Source: Pseudomonas akapageensis (GTDB taxonomy: Bacteria; Pseudomonadota; Gammaproteobacteria; Pseudomonadales; Pseudomonadaceae). Taken from it: 64,000 bases of DNA. The notes beneath the pieces were generated by a model, which was given only the letters and a program-made list of their open reading frames with translations, made no database searches and was not told the origin of the DNA. Where the stretch lies: the NCBI RefSeq assembly GCF_011355085.1, contig NZ_VXCP01000044.1, positions 1-64,000 of the forward strand, written 5' to 3'. Made by a program: the position numbers and the translations under genes. Positions 9,055-17,293 of the stretch are shown piece by piece. Each line of letters begins with the position of its first letter. The first letter of the stretch is position 1.

Positions 9055-10428
9055 ATGAGAAAACAGCTGATCATTCAACTTGGTGGGTACATGGCCTTCT
9101 CCGTTCTGATGGGAAATGCCATGGCTGCAGTGTCCGCAACGGAAGCTGTACAATTGGGCACCACCCTTACTCCACTCGGCGCAGAGAAGGGCGCCAGCGC
9201 AGACGGCAGTATACCGGCCTGGACAGGGGGATTGCAGCCCGACGCTGGCATGGTCGATGCCAACGGCTTCCTGGCCGATCCCTTCGCCACCGAGAAGCCA
9301 CAGTTCGTAATTACCGCCGTCAACGCGGAGCAATACAAAGACAAGCTATCGCCGGGTCAGCTGGCGATGTTCAAGCGTTACCCGGAAACTTACAGGATTC
9401 CGGTCTACCCAAGTCACCGCACCATGGTTGTCCCCCAAGCAATCTACGACGCTGCAAAGAAAAGCGCGCTCAATACTCAGGTAGTGGATGGTGGAAATGG
9501 TCTGTCCAACTTCACTGACAGCCGCTACTACGCCTTCCCGATCCCGAAGAATGGGGTGGAAGTGATCTGGAACCACCTTACCCGCTATCGTGGAGGAAAC
9601 GTCCGGCGCTTCATTACCCAGGCCACCCCGCAAACCAACGGGTCGTTCAGCATGGTGCATTTCCAGGATGATCTGGCGTCTCCCACCGACGTGGCAGACC
9701 TGGATAAGCAGAATGCCAGCAATGTGCTGTTCTATTTCAAACAGAGGGTTACCGAACCTTCGCGCCTTGCCGGTAACGTGCTGCTGGTCCATGAAACCAT
9801 CGACCAGAACAAGGAACCGCGCCTGGCGTGGGTCTACAACGCCGGCCAGCGCCGCGTACGGCGCGCGCCTCAGGTTGCCTACGACGGCCCAGGCACTGCG
9901 GCTGATGGCATGCGCACCTCGGACAACTTCGAAATGTTCAACGGCGCGCTGGACCGCTACGAGTGGAAACTGGTCGGCAAAAAGGAGATGTACATCCCCT
10001 ACAACAGCTACAAGCTGGACTCCCCGCAGTTGAAGTACACGGACATCATCAAGGCAGGGCACATCAACCAGGATCTGACCCGCTACGAATTGCACCGGGT
10101 GTGGGAGGTCGTTGCCACCCTCAAGCCGGGGGAGCGACACATCTATGCCAAACGACACTTCTTCATTGATGAGGACAGCTGGCAGATCGCCTACGCCGAC
10201 CACTACGACGGCCGAGGCCAACTCTGGCGAGTTGGCGAAGGGCATCCCACCGTACACTACAAGCAAAAAGTGGCGACCTACAGCGTGGAGGCCCTGTACG
10301 ACATCATCGCTGGACGCTACATCGCTTTGGGTATGAAGAACGAGGAGAAGCACGGGCTTGAGTTCGGTTTCAAGGCCAATATGGCCGACTACACGCCTGC
10401 CGCCCTGCGCAATGCCGGAGTTCGCTGA
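9055..10428 (+). CDS. DUF1329 family periplasmic protein
   Basis: A 457-residue protein with a signal peptide (hydrophobic segment to about residue 24, MGNAMA-AVSATEA). The body matches the DUF1329 family, thought to have a LolB-like fold that could bind lipophilic ligands in the periplasm. It starts 26 bases after the DUF1302 gene with an AGAGGA ribosome site, so the two are one transcript. The pair probably acts together in handling hydrophobic substrates at the outer membrane. Its position after the alcohol/aldehyde dehydrogenase genes suggests delivery of the pathway substrate. Family assignment is firm; function is inferred. Confidence 0.88.
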   Translation: MRKQLIIQLGGYMAFSVLMGNAMAAVSATEAVQLGTTLTPLGAEKGASADGSIPAWTGGLQPDAGMVDANGFLADPFATEKPQFVITAVNAEQYKDKLSPGQLAMFKRYPETYRIPVYPSHRTMVVPQAIYDAAKKSALNTQVVDGGNGLSNFTDSRYYAFPIPKNGVEVIWNHLTRYRGGNVRRFITQATPQTNGSFSMVHFQDDLASPTDVADLDKQNASNVLFYFKQRVTEPSRLAGNVLLVHETIDQNKEPRLAWVYNAGQRRVRRAPQVAYDGPGTAADGMRTSDNFEMFNGALDRYEWKLVGKKEMYIPYNSYKLDSPQLKYTDIIKAGHINQDLTRYELHRVWEVVATLKPGERHIYAKRHFFIDEDSWQIAYADHYDGRGQLWRVGEGHPTVHYKQKVATYSVEALYDIIAGRYIALGMKNEEKHGLEFGFKANMADYTPAALRNAGVR

Positions 10429-10450
10429 GCCGCGATAGCGCCTTTGCCAA

Positions 10451-10480
10451 GCCGCCTCGTTCGCAAGGCGGCGTGGCTTT
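10451..10480 (+). terminator. Rho-independent terminator after DUF1329
   Basis: A perfect 7-bp stem (gccgcct / aggcggc, loop of 8 bases) at 10451-10472 is followed by gtggctttt. It begins 22 bases after the DUF1329 stop. Confidence 0.65.
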
Positions 10481-10517
10481 TCCGGTTTCTGCCTGCTGTA
10501 AGTAAACCGGTAGTCGA

Positions 10518-10832
10518 TCAGGGGGTGATTCGTTGCAAGGGAAGGACGCCGCCGCGACACCAGGCTGGATCGAGTGAAGCAGGGCCAGGATCAGAATCGC
10601 CAACCGACATTTCATGGAATGCGCCGATTCCAAGAAGAAGCAGTGCGGCCAGTGAGATGAGCCAAAGCGAGGTCTGGGAACACACGGGGCCTAGGCTGCC
10701 ACGCGGCTTACAGCACTTTCCGCTGGAAGTTCGTGACGGACGCCAGACATTACTGCGAAAGCGTTGCCATCCCTTTCGGGTGGCCAAACAGCTCAGACCG
10801 AAAAGATAGGCCGCGAATGCACAACAGAACAT
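10518..10832 (-). CDS. Hypothetical protein, doubtful
   Basis: A 104-codon frame beginning 34 bases after the TetR stop on the same strand. It has one hydrophobic stretch (LWLISLAALLLLGIGAFH) that could span a membrane. No family is recognised, the N-terminus lacks a clear ribosome site, and composition is only weakly coding-like. It may be a degraded gene or chance frame. Confidence 0.2.
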   Translation of the reverse strand: MFCCAFAAYLFGLSCLATRKGWQRFRSNVWRPSRTSSGKCCKPRGSLGPVCSQTSLWLISLAALLLLGIGAFHEMSVGDSDPGPASLDPAWCRGGVLPLQRITP

Positions 10833-10866
10833 GTCTTCTCACCCCTCGTCGCGATTCATTTGTGAG

Positions 10867-11505
10867 CTATGGCCAAAGATTGGTCGGAAGCGGCCTGCCC
10901 GAGATTTCGAGGGCCTCTGCGTTCGGGACTCCCAAGGCTCTGAGCAGCAGGACACAGATACCGTGTGCGTAATCTTTGGGCCGAGCCTCGCTCAATACGG
11001 CCTTGAGCGCGATCCGGACAGTTCCCACTACCAGGTCGCTGGCGCAGCTCAACTCATCGAACGTGAATCGACCCTGGCGAAGACCGAGTACCAAATCGGG
11101 TCTGGGGTAACCGAGCAAGTCTTCGTTGACGGTCTGCCCACTGGCGGACAGCGCATAAACGAGCCACCCCCAGGCGGAATTCTCCGTGGCGCCTCGCAAT
11201 ACCAGACGCGCTTCGGCCACGATGCGTTCTGCTGGATCTTCCAGCTTCAGGCACGCCTGGTGGATTTCGAGAAATGGATTGCGCCCGAACCACCCCCAAA
11301 GGTCGTCCAACAAGTCCTGGCGAGTGGCGTAATAGTTATAGAAGGTTCCCCGGGCGACACCGGCCGCCTGGATGAAATCATCAATGGTCGCGTTGCGCTC
11401 ACCAGATTCGGCGACGACGCGGGCGGCGGCTTCGAGCAATTTCTGGCGCGTGCGTTCACGACGTTTCAGACCGTTCTCGCGACGCCTTGCATTTTCCTCA
11501 GTCAT
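10867..11505 (-). CDS. TetR family transcriptional regulator
   Basis: A 212-residue repressor. The N-terminal helix-turn-helix is typical (LLEAAARVV, then IDDFIQAAGVARGTFYNYY at about residues 41-59). The C-terminal half is the variable ligand-binding domain. An AGGAG lies about 13 bases before the ATG. The gene is divergent from the LDI-family gene, with a 166-base shared leader, so it probably represses that gene and itself and responds to a pathway compound. The ligand cannot be read from the sequence. Confidence 0.88.
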   Translation of the reverse strand: MTEENARRRENGLKRRERTRQKLLEAAARVVAESGERNATIDDFIQAAGVARGTFYNYYATRQDLLDDLWGWFGRNPFLEIHQACLKLEDPAERIVAEARLVLRGATENSAWGWLVYALSASGQTVNEDLLGYPRPDLVLGLRQGRFTFDELSCASDLVVGTVRIALKAVLSEARPKDYAHGICVLLLRALGVPNAEALEISGRPLPTNLWP

Positions 11506-11563
11506 GAATCATCGCAGCTCCTGCAATTCTTTACAGGCTAAAAATACACAAAAATAGTCCAAA

Positions 11564-11591
11564 TTGACATTTTTAGTTCAATTGATAGCAT
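11564..11591 (+). promoter_or_regulatory. Candidate promoter for the LDI-family gene
   Basis: A perfect -35 hexamer TTGACA (11564-11569) is followed at 16 bases by TAGCAT (11586-11591), a 4/6 match to the -10 box. Related half-sites tagtccaaattga and tagttcaattgat overlap the -35 region and could be bound by the divergent TetR protein. Confidence 0.4.
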
Positions 11592-11671
11592 CGATAGCGT
11601 TGATCCGTACCCGGCCCTGAATGAGGGCCAGGATTCCGATATGCAGTGCACAAGGCACAGGAACCCACAAT

Positions 11672-13186
11672 ATGGTTGGACAATTTGATTCAAACGATCT
11701 GGCATGGGTCGAGCAGCTTCCGAAGCTTGATGATCTGCAGGCAGGTAGTCTGAACCGCATCTTCGATCTTGCTGCCCAGCTCCCTGACGACTGGTCAGGC
11801 ATGATGGGGCGCTCCACTCTGCAGGAGGATTTCGGTTCCCTACGCTTCCAGTTGGCGTACATGTCGTATGCCCTGGCGCTTGCCCACGTGCATCGCCTGC
11901 CTGCCGCCCCCGAGCTATTTCGCAAGCCCTTCGATCAACTGATCCAGAAGATCCTTTCCCCTGATGTCTGGACTTATTGGCATTACGTCGGGACCGGCAA
12001 CGGTCCGTTCAACAGGGCCCTGGGAGAGTTGCCCGCAACCTGGGATCCGGTTGAGCGCGACAACATAATGTACAGCGCCTATGTTCAATCCATGGCGCTG
12101 CTCTATCACTACCTTTTCCGCGACGACAAGTACGCGAAGGACGGGGCACTGACCTTTTCCGTCAAGCCACTGTTCTGGGGAATGGGTGGACGGCATTTCC
12201 CGTACGATGAGCGTTCCCTGAACGAGCACATCTACTGGAACATGGTGCAGCGAGGTTACCTGGGCATTGCCTGCGAACCCAACTGCGTCTTCCAGGTGTG
12301 CAATCAGGTCCCGATCCTGGGCTTCCGGTTCCATGACCTGGTTTACGGCGGCTCGCTCACCGAGGAGGTCACCGACGGTTACCTGAAGGCATGGGAGGAG
12401 TTCGGTGTGCTGGACGATTCGGGCCATTACCGGATGATGGTGCAGGAGCACGAGCGTGCCGCCGTCAGTTTTCCCGACCAGCCGTGGGTGGACTTCTGGA
12501 TGGCTTCGCTGATGCATGCGTGGAATCCCGACATGGTCCAGCGACACTATCCCGACCAGTTGGCGCACTGGGCGGTAGAAGGGCCCGACGGCACCCTTTC
12601 GATCAAACCCACCATTCCACCCAATGGCTCCGACCGCTATTCGGCGCGGGACTTCGGCTGGGCCGCTGTATGCGCGTCCGAAGTTGGCGACGATGAAACC
12701 TTGTCTCGCTTGCTTGCCTACGCCGATCGCTTCCTGCATCCGACCAGGTCCGATGGGGCCTATTTCTATCGGCGCCATGACCAGTTGCTGGACGCGGATG
12801 GAAACTTCGCCGCCATGGATCCGCACACGGGCAATGCGCTACTCGCCTATGCGCGCCTGAATGTGTCCGGCGGGTTGCAGAAGCTCTTTGCCGGCCCCTT
12901 GGGAGATTCCCATTTCGCGCAGCCGACGTTGGTGGATTGCACGCCCGGACTGGATGTGCGTCGGGCCTGGTTTGCGAGCGACAGAAACGCATTGGTGCTG
13001 ACGGTGGCCAAGGCTACGGAGACCGGCCCAGTGCGTCTGGAGGTCGGGAATGGGGTAGGGCGGGGCGACTGCCGACTGCTACGAGATGGAAGACCGTTCG
13101 ACGACCATGTTTACTTGCGGGGCGAGCGCCTCATCATCGAATTCGAGCTGCAAAGCGAAACTACACTGGTGCTGTCATGGGTATGA
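11672..13186 (+). CDS. ldi: Linalool dehydratase/isomerase (LDI) family protein
   Basis: A 504-residue protein of the LDI family (PF18566), whose founder from Castellaniella defragrans interconverts beta-myrcene, linalool and geraniol. The family signature ACEPNCVFQVCNQ carries cysteines nine residues apart (about 201 and 210 here). From memory this matches the founder's catalytic pair Cys171/Cys180 in CEP..FVQC. WDPVERDNIMYS and DPHTGNALLAYARLN are also recognisable. ATG 11672 is chosen (AGGAA 8 bases upstream); a start at 11621 lacks a good site. The founder is periplasmic and about 400 residues. This protein has no signal peptide and an extra C-terminal part of about 85 residues that looks like beta-strands. 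The gene overlaps the SCO gene and diverges from TetR. The exact reaction is inferred; another hydratase or isomerase reaction on a terpenoid is possible. Confidence 0.8.
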   Translation: MVGQFDSNDLAWVEQLPKLDDLQAGSLNRIFDLAAQLPDDWSGMMGRSTLQEDFGSLRFQLAYMSYALALAHVHRLPAAPELFRKPFDQLIQKILSPDVWTYWHYVGTGNGPFNRALGELPATWDPVERDNIMYSAYVQSMALLYHYLFRDDKYAKDGALTFSVKPLFWGMGGRHFPYDERSLNEHIYWNMVQRGYLGIACEPNCVFQVCNQVPILGFRFHDLVYGGSLTEEVTDGYLKAWEEFGVLDDSGHYRMMVQEHERAAVSFPDQPWVDFWMASLMHAWNPDMVQRHYPDQLAHWAVEGPDGTLSIKPTIPPNGSDRYSARDFGWAAVCASEVGDDETLSRLLAYADRFLHPTRSDGAYFYRRHDQLLDADGNFAAMDPHTGNALLAYARLNVSGGLQKLFAGPLGDSHFAQPTLVDCTPGLDVRRAWFASDRNALVLTVAKATETGPVRLEVGNGVGRGDCRLLRDGRPFDDHVYLRGERLIIEFELQSETTLVLSWV

Positions 13187-13689
13187 ATATCGGGGTCTCG
13201 AGCCATTTCTCTCTGATCGATCATCATGGGCAGACGGTTGCGGATACGGATTACCGCGGTTCGTTCATGCTGGTCTACTTCGGCTTCACCCATTGCCGAG
13301 TGGTCTGTCCGCGCGCCCTTTCGAAGTTGTCGACCGTGCTTGATCAGCTTGGCGATCGATCCCGTATGTTGACGCCCTTGTACATCACCGTCGACCCGCA
13401 ACGGGATACACCGGAAGTCATGCGGACTTACCTGGAGACTAACTTTCCCCGGTTTACCGGGCTTTCCGGAACACCACAGCAAGTCGATGGGGTGAAGCAG
13501 TCGTTTCGGGTATTCGCCTCCCGTAAAGCGGATTCGAATGAACCGGACGGCTACACCATGCCACATACCGCAATTGCCTATTTGATAGGCCCTGACGGCG
13601 AATATCGCGCCCACTTCGCAGACAATCTAGAAGTAGAAACTATTGTTGCTCGCCTGAATGTGATTCTTGAGCAGGGGGCAGAACGATAG
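13177..13689 (+). CDS. SCO1/SenC family protein (thioredoxin-fold), no signal peptide
   Basis: A 170-residue thioredoxin-fold protein of the SCO family. It has the metal/thiol motif CRVVCP (CxxxCP), the YITVDPQRDTP segment and the conserved downstream histidine in MPHTAIAYLIGP. SCO proteins are usually membrane-anchored copper chaperones for cytochrome oxidase. This one starts directly with the domain and has neither leader nor anchor, so it should be cytoplasmic. It overlaps the LDI-family stop codon; a second ATG at 13183 forms an ATGA overlap, so translation is probably coupled. The neighbour depends on two active-site cysteines. A role in reducing, protecting or metallating that enzyme is an attractive inference. 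Confidence 0.85.
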   Translation: MGMNIGVSSHFSLIDHHGQTVADTDYRGSFMLVYFGFTHCRVVCPRALSKLSTVLDQLGDRSRMLTPLYITVDPQRDTPEVMRTYLETNFPRFTGLSGTPQQVDGVKQSFRVFASRKADSNEPDGYTMPHTAIAYLIGPDGEYRAHFADNLEVETIVARLNVILEQGAER

Positions 13690-13749
13690 TTGAGCAAGAG
13701 CGACCTCGCCGTACTTCCTGGGGGACGCTAAAGCACAAGGTTGACCCTC

Positions 13750-13776
13750 CATAGCCCGGATTACATCCGGGCTATG
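13750..13776. terminator. Bidirectional stem-loop between SCO gene and pobA
   Basis: A perfect 11-bp stem (catagcccgga / tccgggctatg) with a 5-base loop lies between two convergent genes. This tagcccggat hairpin is a frequent intergenic repeat in Pseudomonas. It has no T-run, so it works as a terminator only by inference. Confidence 0.55.
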
Positions 13777-13794
13777 GACTACCCGTAATTCGAT

Positions 13795-14961
13795 CTAGTC
13801 CAATCCGACAAAGTTTTCCGCGAGCGCGGCCTGTGCTGCCATGGAGCTCATGGTGTATTCCAGTTCTGCAAGCTGGACCTTTCGGTGGAAGGGGTTATCG
13901 GAAAGCTTGTGGAACAGTGTCGTCATCCACCAGGAAAAACGGGCTGCTTTCCATACTCGATCCAGACAAGTAGCGGAGTAATCGTTCAGTTTCGTGCGGC
14001 TGCCAGTCTGGTAAAAATCCTCTAGCGCATCGAATAACGTCTTTGCATCACATACCGCGAGATTCAATCCCTTCGCGCCTGTTGGCGGCACGATGTGGGC
14101 GGCATCACCGGCCAGGAACATCGAGCCGAACTGCATGGGTTCGCAGACAAAACTGCGCAACGGAGCGATGCTCATCTCAAGTGCGGGGCCCGTGATCAGG
14201 CGCTGCGCTACTTCGGTTGGCAAGCGGCGCTTCAGTTCCGCCCAGAAGCGCTCTTCCGACCAGTCTTCGAGCTTTTCGTCGATCGGAACCTGAATATAGT
14301 AACGACTGCGGTTTTTCGAACGCATTGAGCAAAGTGCGTATCCATCTTCATGATGGCAATAGATGATCTCATCGGACACTGGCGGCACTTCGGCCAGTAA
14401 ACCTAGCCAGCCGAACGGATAGGCATATTCGTACTCGGTGATATTCTCCGCCCCGACGGATCTGCGACTGACTCCATGGAAACCGTCACAGCCTGCAATG
14501 AAGTCACAATGGATCTCGTGAGTTTCACCATTCTTTTCATAGGTGACCCGCGGCGAACCACCGTGAAAATCGTGGGGTGTCACGTTCTCGGCTTCATAGA
14601 TGGTCGTCGCGCCGCTGGTTTCGCGGGCGTCCATCAGGTCTCGAGTGATTTCGGTCTGGCCGTAGACCATCATTATCTTGCCGCCGGTTAACTCCTTGAA
14701 CGGAATTCGTTCGCTTCGGCCTTTGAAGAAAAGTTTAAATCCTTCATGAATCAAACCTTCGCGCTCCATGCGCTCGTGAACCCTGGCTTCGCGCAATATA
14801 TCCACCGTACTCTGTTCCAAAACCCCTGCACGTATACGGCCAAGAACGTACTCCTTGCTCTTTGCCTCCAAGATAATATTGTCTATACCCTGATTCTGCA
14901 GCAGTTGGCCGAGCAGATGTCCTGCAGGCCCGCCGCCGATAATGGCTACTTTTGTTTTCAT
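13795..14961 (-). CDS. pobA: 4-hydroxybenzoate 3-monooxygenase
   Basis: A 388-residue class A flavoprotein monooxygenase that hydroxylates 4-hydroxybenzoate to protocatechuate using NAD(P)H and O2. It has the FAD-binding GGGPAG near the N-terminus, the RIRAGVLEQ stretch, and the second FAD motif GDAAHIVPPTGAKGLNLA. Length is close to the roughly 394 residues usual for PobA. The start at 14961 is preceded by GAAGG, while the frame stays open 150 bases upstream without conserved sequence. The divergent IclR gene is the likely regulator. The product, protocatechuate, is the substrate of the meta-cleavage operon at 17.3-24.3 kb, so the two form one pathway. Confidence 0.95.
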   Translation of the reverse strand: MKTKVAIIGGGPAGHLLGQLLQNQGIDNIILEAKSKEYVLGRIRAGVLEQSTVDILREARVHERMEREGLIHEGFKLFFKGRSERIPFKELTGGKIMMVYGQTEITRDLMDARETSGATTIYEAENVTPHDFHGGSPRVTYEKNGETHEIHCDFIAGCDGFHGVSRRSVGAENITEYEYAYPFGWLGLLAEVPPVSDEIIYCHHEDGYALCSMRSKNRSRYYIQVPIDEKLEDWSEERFWAELKRRLPTEVAQRLITGPALEMSIAPLRSFVCEPMQFGSMFLAGDAAHIVPPTGAKGLNLAVCDAKTLFDALEDFYQTGSRTKLNDYSATCLDRVWKAARFSWWMTTLFHKLSDNPFHRKVQLAELEYTMSSMAAQAALAENFVGLD

Positions 14962-15244
14962 GATTGCCTTCTCGAATGTTACTTGTTGTTGATGTGACGT
15001 GTGAAGTTGTTTTTCAGGGCGCGCGAATGCCTGATAGTTCTCGTATCTCGATTGAGCAGAATTATTAGGCAAGTAGCCTGCGCCAGCCGAATGGATAGGG
15101 TCGTTGAATATCACTTGTAGTTGTAGCGAAAGTGCTTTTAGAACGACTGTCGCCGGTTGCGCGGCGGGTTATGTTTAATGTGAATTTACGCTTCGTGCTG
15201 CCAAGTACAGCACATTGAACTATTCAAGTAAATAAAAATGATAC

Positions 15245-15265
15245 GAGGTTCATTAGGTGAACCTC
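15245..15265. promoter_or_regulatory. Inverted repeat in the pobA-iclR leader
   Basis: Perfect 8-bp arms gaggttca / tgaacctc separated by ttagg lie in the AT-rich, 450-base divergent leader. It is a candidate operator for the IclR protein, whose family often binds such dyads between regulator and target. Confidence 0.45.
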
Positions 15266-15362
15266 ATTTTGAAAGAAGTTGGAATGTAAATCGCGAATTC
15301 AGTTATTTTTTGTGTGTAAGTAATTGATAAATAAGAATTAAAGTAAATAAGAAAAAAGAGAG

Positions 15363-15385
15363 CAAGGTCCGTACAATGGACCTTG
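15363..15385. promoter_or_regulatory. Second inverted repeat just before the IclR gene
   Basis: Perfect 8-bp arms caaggtcc / ggaccttg with a 7-base spacer. It overlaps a possible TTG start at 15383, which argues for a translation start further downstream, and could be an autoregulatory operator or a leader hairpin. Confidence 0.45.
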
Positions 15386-15412
15386 AAATTTGAAGGAAAC
15401 GCGAGAGAAGAC

Positions 15413-16258
15413 GTGAAAAACTTAAATGACACCGAAGACAAGGGCGTCGCCGTGGAAAACCGCTCCTTTATTCGTGGGCTCAATGTGCTGGTGGCGGTCA
15501 ATGAGCACAATCCGGCGACGGTTTCTCAGGTGGTGGCTGCAACGGGGTTAGCCAAGGCGACGGCAATCAGGCTTTTGTATACATTGCGGAGCCAAGGCTA
15601 CATCGCGTTTGACCAGGACGCCGGTGGCTACAAGCCGCTGCCCAAGGTGCGTCTCCTGGCCAGTTCGATGATGATGTCTAACACCTTTGGCATTGCGATC
15701 AGGCAGTACCTCAATGATTTTTCCCAGCAGGTGAAATGGCCGTCAGATTTTCTGATGCCTGAAGGCAATGCAATGGTCCTGCAGGCCACAAATCGAAATG
15801 TGGCTCCGATCGGGCTCAAGCGCTTTGAACAAACACGCTTTCCGATGCTGTCGTCGGCTAGCGGCATGGCGTATCTCGCTTCCATCGCCAAAGGTCTGCG
15901 TCAGGAACTTGTCATGACCATTTCAACTGCAGAGGATGGCAACAAGGCGGCAGCTACAGCCAGGCTGATCGAACAGCGGATCCTGGACACCCAGGAGCGG
16001 GGTTACGGAACGGCTTATTACAACACTCCGCTGGACGGGATGTGTGCAATCGGCGTGCCTGTCCTTGTGCATGAAAAGACGATCGGAGCGTTGACCCTGT
16101 TGGTCCTGCACGACGCGGTGACCCCTGATCAGCTCGATGGCACGCTATTGCCGAAATTGCGTGCCGCAGCTTCGGAAATAGGCAGGCTGTATGTGCAGCA
16201 TGGCGGAACGTCCCCTGTCGGGATTCTCGACAATGGGACGGAGTCAGCATCAGGCTGA
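15413..16258 (+). CDS. IclR family transcriptional regulator (PobR-like)
   Basis: An IclR-family regulator of about 281 residues. The N-terminal winged helix contains NPATVSQVVAATGLAKATAI, followed by the effector domain (MLSSASGMAYLAS, then DGMCAIGVPV). No ATG opens the frame: a GTG at 15413 with GAGAGAAG just upstream is preferred. A TTG at 15383 is possible but overlaps an inverted repeat. The gene is divergent from pobA. PobR of Acinetobacter, the activator of pobA responding to 4-hydroxybenzoate, belongs to this family, so the same role is likely. Confidence 0.87.
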   Translation: MKNLNDTEDKGVAVENRSFIRGLNVLVAVNEHNPATVSQVVAATGLAKATAIRLLYTLRSQGYIAFDQDAGGYKPLPKVRLLASSMMMSNTFGIAIRQYLNDFSQQVKWPSDFLMPEGNAMVLQATNRNVAPIGLKRFEQTRFPMLSSASGMAYLASIAKGLRQELVMTISTAEDGNKAAATARLIEQRILDTQERGYGTAYYNTPLDGMCAIGVPVLVHEKTIGALTLLVLHDAVTPDQLDGTLLPKLRAAASEIGRLYVQHGGTSPVGILDNGTESASG

Positions 16259-16324
16259 TTGATTCATTCCTGAGCCGTTCGACACTGTGCTGCCGCGCCC
16301 GCGGAGGCCGCTCGCGTTTCTTTT

Positions 16325-17215
16325 TCAGGCCGATTGAGCGATTTGCTTGATGAACTCAATAAAAGCACGAGCCTTGTTGGACAGCAGGCGACGACTCGAA
16401 TAGACCGCAGATATGACAGCGGTGGCCTCGATGGTGAGATCGGGATACACCTGCACCAACCGACCTTGTTCGATGAGGGGGCGACAGTAGATCAGTGGGC
16501 ACATCGAGACGCCTGCGCCCTCGACCACCATTTCGCGCACCATCAGTGGATCGTTGATGTGCATGATGCCGGTCAGGTCGATAGTCTGCCTGGTGCCGTT
16601 GTCACGGACCGCCAGTCGTGCTTGTCCGTAGCGCTTTTCACAAACTCGAATGTGGGGCACGAGGTCATCGGTGCAGCCGTCAAGTTGGTGAGCGGTGGCA
16701 TAATCCGGACTGGTGATCCAGACAAGCGAGGTTTCCAGCAGTGTCTGCGCGACCAGTTCGGAATCGTCCAGCGAACCAATCACCAAAGCGATATCAATCT
16801 GGTCGCGGATAATATCGGCATTGTGGCTGGTCACTATCACTTCCAGATTGATCAGTGGATAGCGCTTGCTGAACTCGGCCAGGCGTCCCCCTACGATCTC
16901 TCGACTGAAGGCCATCGGCATTGCGACTGAAAGCCTCCCTCGGGGAACCGATGACAGTCCTGCCATTTGGGCATTGGCGGCTTCAACCTGCTCCATGATC
17001 ATCATGCAGTGGCGATAAAAGGCTTTCCCTTCGCTGGTTATTCGCAAGTTACGAGAGTTGCGCTCAAGAAGCCGCACGCCCAAACCTTCCTCCAGGCGGC
17101 TGATGCACCGGCTTACCGAGGACTTGGGCATGTGCAGGAACTCGGCTGCAGCCGTTATTCCCTGTTGTTCGACGACAGCGATAAATACTGGGACGTCATC
17201 AATGCTCCAGCTCAT
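16325..17215 (-). CDS. LysR family transcriptional regulator
   Basis: A 296-residue LysR-type regulator. The winged helix-turn-helix is near the N-terminus (ITAAAEFLHMPKSSVSRCISR), followed by two periplasmic-binding-protein-like lobes. ATG 17215 gives the standard N-terminus MSWSIDDVPVF with GAAGGG 9 bases upstream; an ATG at 17239 also has a ribosome site. It is on the same strand as, and at the downstream end of, the protocatechuate 4,5-cleavage operon. LigR, the activator of lig genes in Sphingobium, is also of LysR type. Control of that operon is therefore plausible but not shown. Confidence 0.88.
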   Translation of the reverse strand: MSWSIDDVPVFIAVVEQQGITAAAEFLHMPKSSVSRCISRLEEGLGVRLLERNSRNLRITSEGKAFYRHCMMIMEQVEAANAQMAGLSSVPRGRLSVAMPMAFSREIVGGRLAEFSKRYPLINLEVIVTSHNADIIRDQIDIALVIGSLDDSELVAQTLLETSLVWITSPDYATAHQLDGCTDDLVPHIRVCEKRYGQARLAVRDNGTRQTIDLTGIMHINDPLMVREMVVEGAGVSMCPLIYCRPLIEQGRLVQVYPDLTIEATAVISAVYSSRRLLSNKARAFIEFIKQIAQSA

Positions 17216-17293
17216 GGACAATAACCCTTCTTTGAGCATTCAGCCTTCTTGATCCAGAGGAAAGAGGGGCGCGAAGGGCCTATTTCGGGCCTT

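Noticed and set aside
9346..10560. A 404-codon minus frame opposite the DUF1329 gene
   Set aside because: The DUF1329 protein is complete with a signal peptide on the plus strand; the opposite frame has no family similarity.
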